9,146 nucleotides of DNA, from contig JACRDZ010000162.1 of the NCBI GenBank assembly GCA_016212735.1, positions 1 through 9,146 of the forward strand, in the 5' to 3' direction. Source of the DNA: Candidatus Firestoneibacteriota bacterium (GTDB lineage: Bacteria; JACRDZ01). A program made the position numbers and the translations under genes. Shown here piece after piece: positions 1 to 6,389 of this stretch. Under the pieces are notes generated by a model, which ran no database searches, had not been told where the DNA came from, and was given only the letters and a program-made list of their open reading frames with translations. How positions within the stretch are numbered: the stretch's first letter is position 1; the number at the start of each line of letters is the position of its first letter.

Positions 1-1
1 C

Positions 2-637
2 AAAAGTCACTTAGAACACATAATTGGTAATTTTAGAAATGATACAAAGAAAAGCAAATGCTTTGTAGCTTTGATTACTGGAAATTATATAAGTATTAAG
101 GATGGTATTTTATGGCGAGGGAACTATCATGGACAAATGAAAAATGCATTAATAAAAAATGCTGATTATATTTATATACTAAGTCCTCTTGGAAAAATAT
201 TTTCTGAAACAGCAGAAAACATTAACAATATTATTGGCCCATCTCAAAAAAAATATAAAAATCTACTGGATACAGAAGCTACTGTAATAGAAGAAACCCC
301 AAATATTAGCCAAATTTCCCAATTTCTTCCTGAGAATTTAATCATGGATAAACAGGTTAAACTTGTAACTACAACACGCCATCAACTTGAAAATGATACA
401 ATATACCCGGGAAATATGTTGAGATATTTTACTGAAATAGACACCCAATTAAAAAATAAATTTGAAATAAATGATTTAGCCTGTTCGGAATTTTCACCTC
501 ATATTGATTCAGAACAGGTTATATATGAGTGTCAGATGTACCATGATAATAAGAGAGAAGCTTTTCTAAACTATGAATTTCCTCATACTGAGATTAGAAA
601 TCATATGAGGAAAACTTTATTCCCTCACAGAGGATAG
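2..637 (+). CDS. Hypothetical protein, 5'-truncated by window edge
   Basis: The frame is open from base 2 with no stop before the window edge, so the true start lies outside. A TTG at 71 is the first alternative start inside, but the upstream codons look equally coding (KSHLEHIIGNFRNDTKK...) and there is no convincing Shine-Dalgarno, so I read it as the C-terminal 211 residues of a longer protein. The product appears soluble: no signal peptide or membrane segment is visible, it is rich in Asn, Lys, Ile and Glu, and it has a hydrophobic beta-alpha-like start (KCFVALITGNYISI) and a later YIYILSPLGKIF strand suggesting an alpha/beta fold. I do not recognise the family. Base use is AT-rich like the exporter and cytochrome genes, so it does not look recently acquired. 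The stop TAG at 635-637 is followed by a long non-coding stretch, so it is probably the last gene of its transcript. Confidence 0.6.
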   Translation, partial: KSHLEHIIGNFRNDTKKSKCFVALITGNYISIKDGILWRGNYHGQMKNALIKNADYIYILSPLGKIFSETAENINNIIGPSQKKYKNLLDTEATVIEETPNISQISQFLPENLIMDKQVKLVTTTRHQLENDTIYPGNMLRYFTEIDTQLKNKFEINDLACSEFSPHIDSEQVIYECQMYHDNKREAFLNYEFPHTEIRNHMRKTLFPHRG

Positions 638-955
638 TATTGCTTATATCTTGGTAAAAAATTGCTTACAAATCTTTAGTAAATAACACTTATTAATTAA
701 GTTAGTTTATAATTTTTATATAATTCTTATTTAAATATCAGTTATGGATAAATCATACTTTTCAATACAAACTAGGAAAAAAGCGATAAAATACTTGTAT
801 TTGTAATAAAGGGAAAATATGACAATAAATGGATACATAAGACTATAAACGCCGTTAATTCTGCAATGATGAAGTGTAAATTACAGCTTGACTTAAATTC
901 CGAAAAAGAAGGCTCTGCAGAATATGAAAATATAAGGCAAAAATGTAAAATGAGT
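638..955. other. Intergenic, no convincing gene
   Basis: The stretch is AT-rich and mostly stop-dense. From about 768 one plus frame stays open for some 65 codons (it includes KILVFVIKGKYDNKWIHK and KLQLDLNSEKEG) and ends by running into the inverted repeat at 956. The composition is protein-like, but there is no good start or Shine-Dalgarno, so it may be a decayed gene fragment. I cannot assign it. The antisense frame over the same bases runs through the repeat and is judged a chance frame. Confidence 0.4.
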
Positions 956-1076
956 ACTGTAAACTGTAAAATTTAAAAATGAAATGATAGGACAAAAATA
1001 ACACAAAATCGGTTTTTACTGCCTTAATCACAGAACTAATTTTAAATTTTTCATTATCCATTTTACAGTTTACAGT
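956..1076. repeat. Palindromic element with 17-bp perfect inverted repeats
   Basis: The arm actgtaaactgtaaaat (956-972) is exactly matched by its reverse complement at 1060-1076, giving a 121-bp element. The arm itself contains a tandem ACTGTAA duplication. Inside, A/T-rich runs near 971-985 and 1040-1058 pair imperfectly, so the whole unit could fold as a long weak hairpin. I see no clear target-site duplication and no coding capacity. This looks like a small non-autonomous (MITE- or REP-like) element. Confidence 0.6.
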
Positions 1077-1132
1077 TGTTGTCTATTGGTTGAACGGTTA
1101 CCTTAAAAATTAGTGCCCCAATGCCATAATCA

Positions 1133-1246
1133 CTACAGGCGGACTCTTGCCACACATTCTGGAGAACTTAAAGGACACAATTTGCTAGAACTTCCTATTA
1201 TTTTCCGGGCATTCTGCGGGACCAAATCATTAATGCTTTTTGACAT
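1133..1246 (-). other. 37-codon reading frame with perfect Shine-Dalgarno; small protein or gene stub
   Basis: On the minus strand an ATG (1244-1246) follows AGGAGG (complement at 1254-1259) at a 7-base spacing, the strongest ribosome binding site in the window. The frame reads MSKSINDLVPQNARKIIGSS and continues through a Cys/Pro-rich tail to a TAG at 1133-1135. The N-terminus looks like genuine protein while the tail (KLCPLSSPECVARVRL) does not. The simplest reading is the 5' stub of a larger gene cut by a rearrangement. A free-standing small protein is possible. I do not recognise it. No terminator or conserved neighbour supports either view. Confidence 0.3.
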
Positions 1247-1377
1247 ATAACTTCCTCCTGTTTTTTATTAAATTTATTAAATTTATATATCCGAGCTATT
1301 ATCAATCAAAATTATAATAAAATTAATTAAATCGGTCAATAGAAACTTTAAAGTTGTTTTGAACATTTTAAGTATAA

Positions 1378-1407
1378 TTGGAATTTCCACTAAATCAGGT
1401 ATATAAT
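1378..1407 (+). promoter_or_regulatory. Possible sigma70-type promoter upstream of the ABC exporter
   Basis: TTGGAA (1378-1383) and TATAAT (1402-1407) are separated by 18 bp, about 60 bp upstream of the exporter start. A second TATAAT lies at 1373-1378 without a good -35. In such AT-rich DNA, chance -10 boxes are common, so this is only a candidate. Confidence 0.3.
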
Positions 1408-1467
1408 GTTATATATTTAACCTAATTACAAAAATATATTAGTGAAAAAGAGTTTATCTACAATAAT

Positions 1468-3336
1468 ATGAAAAATTATTTTGAGTTTTTAAAATTTGCA
1501 GCAGTTTATAAAATACAGATATTCCTTATTCTAATCAGTATAATACTGTATACTATTTCAAGCGGTATATCTATAGGTATGATACAGCCTATTTTTGATT
1601 ATGTTCTTATCCCTCAAAATTCTTCTCAATCTAAATTAAGCACATCTCTGGAAAAATATCTTAAAAAGATCCCTGTAGAATATTCTAATATGAAAAAATG
1701 GACAGAAGAAAAAATAAAAGATATTGATATATATTCTAGAAAAGATCTTCTTAAAATAATATTAATTATTATTCTTTTATCAATATTTACTAAAGCTTTA
1801 ACTCATGTGTTTCATTCTTACTGGTCTTTTATAGTTACTCAGAAATTGTTAAGAGACATAAGAAACAAGCTATACAAACATCTTCAGATTCTTCCTCTTG
1901 ATTATTTCCGTCGTAAGCAGACAGGGAGTATAATCTCTCATATAACAAATGATGTAATTCTATTAGATAATTTTATTACTCAAGGATTATTAAATCTTGT
2001 TTTAAACGGACTGGAGATAATACTTTTTGGAACTATTTTGTTTTATATTCATTTTAAATTAGCTATATTCTCAATTTTTGTTCTTGTTTTTACTGTTCTA
2101 CCAATAAGAACATTAAGTAAAAAATTATATAAACTAAGCAGTAAATTACAGGAGAAAATGGCAGAGATAACAGGTATGTTAAATGAGACAGTAAGCGGAG
2201 TAAAATCTGTAAAAGCCTTCTGTCAGGAGAAACATGAACAGGAAAAATTCAGTATAATAAATAATGGAATAACTAAAAATATGCTGCGCTCAGCAAGAGC
2301 TAACGCAATTTTAATTCCTCTTGTAGAATTAATGGTTACAATAGGTATGGTTTTAGTCCTTATTTATGGCGGAAAAGAAATAATTTATGGAAAGCTTTCT
2401 TCAGGACAGTTTATTTTATTTTTGGGAGTTTTCCTTTCTCTGGGAAATCCTATTAAAAAAGTAAGTCAGGTTATAAGTTATATTCAACAGGGAACTGCAG
2501 CTATAGATAGAATTTTTAGCATACTGCTTATTCCGTCTTATACTTCTTCAGATAATACAGGGCTTAAGAGTTTTTGCAATATAGAAAAAGACATATGCTT
2601 TAAGAATGTTAATTTTCGTTATAACACTGAAACAGAGACTCTTGAAAATATTAATATCCAAATAATAAAAGGAGAGGTAATTGCTTTTGTTGGGGCAAGC
2701 GGTGCAGGGAAATCCACCCTTCTGGATATGCTTCCAAGATTTTTGGAACCAGAGTCAGGTTCTATTGAAATAGACGGAATAGATATTCGTAACTTTAATA
2801 TTAAGTCTTTACGGGATAAAATAGGAATTGTATCTCAAGAAGTTATTCTTTTTTATGATACTGTACGTAATAATATAGCTTATGGGAAACCTGAAGCTTC
2901 ACAGGAAGAGATTGAAAATGCTGCACGGAGGGCTTATGCTCATGATTTTATAATGGAATTGCAAGAAGGATATAATACAACAATTGGTGAAAGAGGAAGT
3001 AAACTATCAGGCGGGCAGAGACAGAGAATTTCGATAGCAAGAGCAATTCTTAAAAATCCTCCAATTCTTATCCTGGACGAAGCTACATCAAATATTGATC
3101 TCCAATCTGAACAAGTTGTACAGGAAGCTTTACATAATCTTATGGATGGGAAAACTACATTTATTATTGCACATCGTTTTTCCAGTATAAAACAGGCAAA
3201 AAAAATTATATTAATGGAACATGGTAAAATTATTGATTCAGGCTCACATTCAAAACTATTGGAAACAAGCAATTATTATAAGCATCTATGGGAATTACAG
3301 CATATAGGGGATATTTTACCTACAGAGATTATATGA
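1468..3336 (+). CDS. msbA: MsbA-type ABC exporter (lipid A / lipid-linked flippase, fused TMD-NBD)
   Basis: This is a 622-residue half-transporter expected to dimerise in the inner membrane and use ATP to flip lipid A-core or a related amphipathic substrate. Hydrophobic segments lie near residues 13-35, 95-112, 170-215, 280-300 and 312-328, the usual type 1 exporter layout. The first periplasmic loop (about 42-93) is long and charged. The nucleotide-binding domain is complete: Walker A GASGAGKS at 409-416, Q-loop Gln457, signature LSGGQ at 513-517, Walker B ILILDEAT at 533-540 and switch His569. The phrase DTVRNNIAYG after the Q-loop is typical of the MsbA/ABCB group. The ATG has only a weak upstream purine run (AAAAAGAG), but no better start exists. 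It ends 7 bp from the convergent cytochrome stop with no obvious terminator between. Other exporters of this fold (peptide, drug or polysaccharide) cannot be excluded, so MsbA is the best-fit family rather than a proven substrate. Confidence 0.82.
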   Translation: MKNYFEFLKFAAVYKIQIFLILISIILYTISSGISIGMIQPIFDYVLIPQNSSQSKLSTSLEKYLKKIPVEYSNMKKWTEEKIKDIDIYSRKDLLKIILIIILLSIFTKALTHVFHSYWSFIVTQKLLRDIRNKLYKHLQILPLDYFRRKQTGSIISHITNDVILLDNFITQGLLNLVLNGLEIILFGTILFYIHFKLAIFSIFVLVFTVLPIRTLSKKLYKLSSKLQEKMAEITGMLNETVSGVKSVKAFCQEKHEQEKFSIINNGITKNMLRSARANAILIPLVELMVTIGMVLVLIYGGKEIIYGKLSSGQFILFLGVFLSLGNPIKKVSQVISYIQQGTAAIDRIFSILLIPSYTSSDNTGLKSFCNIEKDICFKNVNFRYNTETETLENINIQIIKGEVIAFVGASGAGKSTLLDMLPRFLEPESGSIEIDGIDIRNFNIKSLRDKIGIVSQEVILFYDTVRNNIAYGKPEASQEEIENAARRAYAHDFIMELQEGYNTTIGERGSKLSGGQRQRISIARAILKNPPILILDEATSNIDLQSEQVVQEALHNLMDGKTTFIIAHRFSSIKQAKKIILMEHGKIIDSGSHSKLLETSNYYKHLWELQHIGDILPTEII

Positions 3337-3343
3337 CAAAATA

Positions 3344-4426
3344 CTATTGATGGATATTAATTGAAGTTGATGATGCCCATTGCCGTGTTTTATTCAGATG
3401 GCATCTCAGACAGACAAAATCAAGGGTTAGAAATCCGTGTGAATAAGTATTGCCGCCAGAATCATAAAACATATTTGCAGTGGAATCAACATTGATAATA
3501 AAAATATGCGTACGTAAATCACCTTCGTAATTATTTTTTTTTATTGCTGATTTGCCAGCATAAGGCATATGGCATATTTTGCAACTTAAAGCACTCATTT
3601 TGTCAATATTAATTTTTTTATCAGGATGACAATCTCCGCAAGGTTTTTTTATGGATTCTTTAGTAGAATATTTTGTACTTATATGAGGATCATGGCATGT
3701 TATGCAATCATAGTTATGATGCGCTCCGGCAAGTATTTCTTCATATTGCTGATGATTGGATATGAATCCTTCCTGAACTTTTATATTTTTACCATTATTT
3801 CTTGAATGACATTCACCGCAGGATTCAATTGAACCATTTTTCGTCAGTTTAAACTCATCAGGTTTTTCTGCATGCAAACTGGCTTTGCCATGACAACGTT
3901 CACAGGTAATATTGTCTTCAGCCCATGATCCTGATATTCCAGGCAGATTATCAAATGTCCCATCATTTTTATACCCTGTTGTATGACAATTACCGCAGTC
4001 ATATTTTTTTTCTGTATATTCAGAAAAGTAAGAAGTAAACGCACCAGTTTCAAGATTATATTGTGCAGAATCACCTGTTATTATATATCCTTTTTTATTA
4101 ATAAAAATAGCTTTCCATCCGTATCCTCCAATAACATATAGTATATCATCCCATGCATATTCTGCAGGCGGCTTTGGTATTTCTGAATATGGATAAATTT
4201 GAGGATTTCCATAATTTATTCTATTTTGAATAAAATTGTGCCCTGATTTGACAAAATTATTGTATATAGCTTTATGACAGTCTTTGCAAGAACTATTTCC
4301 AATATAAGTTGCATTTTTAGGCTCATTGTTATTTTTTTTATTATCAGAATTGGAACATGCAAAAGAAAAAACAATAATAATTGTTATTATTATAATAAAA
4401 ATTTTTAAACCATTGCTTTGTACCAT
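3344..4426 (-). CDS. Octaheme c-type cytochrome lipoprotein (cytochrome c554-like)
   Basis: The product is 360 residues from the ATG at 4424-4426, chosen because GGAG lies 8 bases upstream and the protein then begins with a classical lipoprotein signal: Lys8, a very hydrophobic Ile-rich core at 9-22, and FSFAC with Cys24 as the acylated residue, followed by a Ser/Asn/Lys linker. The same frame extends upstream to a GTG, but that part enters a palindromic repeat. Eight CXXCH heme motifs are visible: CKDCH 47, CGNCH 144, CERCH 175, CGECH 203, CITCH 241, CGDCH 263, CKICH 282 and CLRCH 339. GAHHNYDCITCHDPH is typical of cytochrome c554-like electron carriers. Residues 86-130 form a non-heme segment (YVIGGYGWKAIFI and a GYIITGD turn) between hemes 1 and 2. 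It is divergent from the barrel/cytochrome operon. I infer an outer-membrane-anchored periplasmic or surface member of the same conduit. A Ser at +2 after the Cys is compatible with outer-membrane sorting by the E. coli rule. Confidence 0.88.
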   Translation of the reverse strand: MVQSNGLKIFIIIITIIIVFSFACSNSDNKKNNNEPKNATYIGNSSCKDCHKAIYNNFVKSGHNFIQNRINYGNPQIYPYSEIPKPPAEYAWDDILYVIGGYGWKAIFINKKGYIITGDSAQYNLETGAFTSYFSEYTEKKYDCGNCHTTGYKNDGTFDNLPGISGSWAEDNITCERCHGKASLHAEKPDEFKLTKNGSIESCGECHSRNNGKNIKVQEGFISNHQQYEEILAGAHHNYDCITCHDPHISTKYSTKESIKKPCGDCHPDKKINIDKMSALSCKICHMPYAGKSAIKKNNYEGDLRTHIFIINVDSTANMFYDSGGNTYSHGFLTLDFVCLRCHLNKTRQWASSTSINIHQ

Positions 4427-4479
4427 AGCAAATTCTCCAGCACATTTTCCTTTAGAAATTCCCCAAAATCGAAAAAACG

Positions 4480-4536
4480 AACCACAGAGCACACTGAGAT
4501 ATATTTATAATTTAAAACTCTGTGTTCTCTGTGGTT
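4480..4536. repeat. Palindromic repeat (AACCACAGAG type) in the divergent control region
   Basis: The arm aaccacagagcacactgag (4480-4498) pairs with ctctgtgttctctgtggtt (4518-4536), 17 of 19 bases, around a 19-base AT-rich loop. AACCACAGAG-type hairpins are familiar as dispersed repeats in bacterial genomes, from memory. It lies 54 bp upstream of the octaheme cytochrome start and about 100 bp upstream of the barrel gene. It could act as a dispersed element, an mRNA leader hairpin or, less likely, an operator. Confidence 0.65.
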
Positions 4537-4571
4537 AATTTCTTTCTTGAGAAACTTCTGCATTTTCCTTT

Positions 4572-4600
4572 TTGACATTTTCTAATATTTATTATAACAT
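4572..4600 (+). promoter_or_regulatory. Candidate sigma70 promoter for the conduit operon
   Basis: A perfect -35 TTGACA (4572-4577) is followed after 17 bp by TAACAT (4595-4600, 4 of 6 matches to the consensus -10). An overlapping TATAAC at 4593-4598 gives a 15-bp spacer. Initiation near 4607 would leave a leader of about 25 bases with a GAGCGAGA purine run just before the ATG at 4634. It sits downstream of the palindromic repeat, so the repeat would not be transcribed with the operon. Confidence 0.45.
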
Positions 4601-4633
4601 ACTATATAAAAATTTGTATAGAGCGAGATAAAC

Positions 4634-5869
4634 ATGCGAAATGTATTTAAGTACATATTACTTTTTAATCTTGTTTTTTGTCAAGCGTTTTTGGTAAGAG
4701 CTTCGGACAATATAAATGGAACTTCAAATACAATAATTGTTTTTAAAAATGACATAACTGATAGTTCAAAGAATAAAACTATATATAAGTTTATTGAATA
4801 TTTCAATGTGTTTTATAATAAAAATGAGAAATACTATTTTTATTTTGACGGATGGACATCCGGATTGTTATCAAAAGATGAAGAAAATAAATATATACCT
4901 GATAATGAAATATCCTCTGTTTATTTTCAATATAATCTTACAACTTATCCTGTTTATTTTAAAATAGGTAGATTATATTTAAACGAAGGGATAGCAAGAG
5001 AGGAACAGATAGATGGAATATATGGAAAATTTAATTTTAAAAATGATTATAAATTAAGTTTATATCAGGGAGTACCACAGGAAACAAAAGACGAAAAAAC
5101 ACAGATAGACGACCTTGTATATGGAGGTAAAATAAGTAAAAACTGGGGGGAGAATGCTTCTATTGATGTATCATATTTGCAAGAATACGACTCATCATTA
5201 ATATTTCGTAAAGAAATGGGATTTGCCCTTTATTATGTTTTTTATAGAAATGCGTATCTTCTTGGACAGATAGATTATTCTATGGATAAAGAAAGAATTT
5301 TCAATCATGATTATACAATAAACTATACTCCAAACGAATATTTAGTATTTTCAGAAGAATATATGAAAGGTGATTTTAAATATATATTGCCTGCAGGAGC
5401 AAGCAGTTTATTTTCAAATTTCAGTAATGAATCTATAGAAAAATGGAAATCTCAGCTTGATATTAATTCAACAGGAGATTATTCTTTATCAATAGATTTC
5501 CAGGCGATGAAATATAGAGAGGAGAGAGCAGCGCGTTATTATGGAGGAGAAATACGTTACAGAATGCTCACAGAAAATACAGGAGGAATATCTTTTCATA
5601 GAATGGGTACAGCTGAAAACAGTATAAGTTATAATGAAATAAGAGAGTTTTTCAGAATAGATAATGAAAAAAGATTATATTCTTTTGATGCAATGCAACT
5701 ATTTTATAGTAAGTCTATATACAGTCGCAAACAGGCATATCAGTTTTCATTTACCAGCGGATATCATATTTCAGAAAATACATTAGTTTCTGGAACTATT
5801 GAATATAATCTTAATTCTTTTTATAAATATGATCTGGCAGGTAATGTTAAATTAAAATACATGTTTTAA
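4634..5869 (+). CDS. Outer-membrane beta-barrel protein, putative conduit porin
   Basis: The protein has 411 residues with a Sec signal peptide (basic Arg2 and Lys6, hydrophobic core 7-21, likely cut after Ala23 in LVRA-S). The rest has no heme motif and no long hydrophobic helix. Instead it shows alternating polar and aromatic beta-strand patterns such as YYFYFDGWTSG, VSSVYFQYN-like repeats, YLLGQIDYS and YQFSFTSGYHI, and it ends in a terminal strand with C-terminal Phe (KLKYMF), the classical signal for outer-membrane barrel assembly. The length suits a barrel of roughly 16-20 strands. It is first in an operon, 24 bp ahead of a pentaheme lipoprotein gene, with another cytochrome gene after that. 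Porin-cytochrome conduits (for example the Omb/Oma/Omc and Ext clusters of Geobacter) pair a barrel of this kind with multiheme cytochromes, so I infer it is the sheath of an electron conduit. Membership of a named family cannot be settled by eye. Confidence 0.75.
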   Translation: MRNVFKYILLFNLVFCQAFLVRASDNINGTSNTIIVFKNDITDSSKNKTIYKFIEYFNVFYNKNEKYYFYFDGWTSGLLSKDEENKYIPDNEISSVYFQYNLTTYPVYFKIGRLYLNEGIAREEQIDGIYGKFNFKNDYKLSLYQGVPQETKDEKTQIDDLVYGGKISKNWGENASIDVSYLQEYDSSLIFRKEMGFALYYVFYRNAYLLGQIDYSMDKERIFNHDYTINYTPNEYLVFSEEYMKGDFKYILPAGASSLFSNFSNESIEKWKSQLDINSTGDYSLSIDFQAMKYREERAARYYGGEIRYRMLTENTGGISFHRMGTAENSISYNEIREFFRIDNEKRLYSFDAMQLFYSKSIYSRKQAYQFSFTSGYHISENTLVSGTIEYNLNSFYKYDLAGNVKLKYMF

Positions 5870-5893
5870 TCTTAATGATATATGAGGATAAAC

Positions 5894-6373
5894 ATGAATA
5901 TAAAAACAAAACGGCTTTTTATGATTTCCAATATTATATTAATTATTAATACATTTTATGGGTGCAGTTCAATTCTCCCTGAAAAAAGGTTTGAATTGTT
6001 GACTCATCCTGCTTTGAGTAAAACTCGAATTTTATGTACAGATTGTCATTCTGATTCAAATGAAAATAACAGAAAACCTTTTGAGTATTTTAACCATACA
6101 TCGAAATTCATTGCTCAACATCGAATTTATGCTTCACAGGAAGAGGATGTATGCAATATTTGTCACAGGTCAGAATTCTGCACAGAATGTCATACTCGTT
6201 ATGATCAAACTCCTTTTAATTTAAAAAGCGGAGACAGACCTGACAGGATGTATCCGCATATAGGAGATTACATCGTACGTCATAAAATAGATGGTAGATA
6301 TTTTTCTGATACATGCTTTAAATGTCATGGAAGAAAGAATAACAGAACTTGTAATAGATGTCACAGGAAATAG
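5894..6373 (+). CDS. Pentaheme c-type cytochrome, small lipoprotein
   Basis: The product is 159 residues from the ATG at 5894, which has GAGG 6 bases upstream. An in-frame ATG at 5882 overlaps that Shine-Dalgarno and is rejected. The N-terminus is a lipoprotein-like signal with KTKR, a hydrophobic core at 9-20 and FYGC, with Cys24 as the likely acylated residue (Phe/Tyr before Gly-Cys is a loose lipobox). Five CXXCH motifs follow: CTDCH 48, CNICH 87, CTECH 96, CFKCH 141 and CNRCH 153. Extra histidines (His66, His75, His122, His130) could supply distal ligands for bis-His hemes. Its size, five hemes, lipid anchor and place right after the barrel gene suit the cytochrome that threads or caps the barrel and passes electrons between periplasm and surface. 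It lies 16 bp ahead of the next cytochrome. The role is inferred from architecture. Confidence 0.87.
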   Translation: MNIKTKRLFMISNIILIINTFYGCSSILPEKRFELLTHPALSKTRILCTDCHSDSNENNRKPFEYFNHTSKFIAQHRIYASQEEDVCNICHRSEFCTECHTRYDQTPFNLKSGDRPDRMYPHIGDYIVRHKIDGRYFSDTCFKCHGRKNNRTCNRCHRK

Positions 6374-6389
6374 TTCTTAAGAGGTATAT

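Noticed and set aside
855..1061. 68-codon minus-strand frame, Phe/Tyr/Leu-rich
   Set aside because: It runs through most of the inverted-repeat element, and its hydrophobic composition is expected from antisense AT-rich DNA.
2940..3272. 110-codon minus-strand frame inside the ABC exporter
   Set aside because: It overlaps the conserved NBD of the exporter entirely and its translation resembles no domain; it is a shadow frame.
3337..3343. Bidirectional terminator between the exporter and the octaheme gene
   Set aside because: The 7-bp gap and the flanking bases show no GC-rich stem with a T-run.
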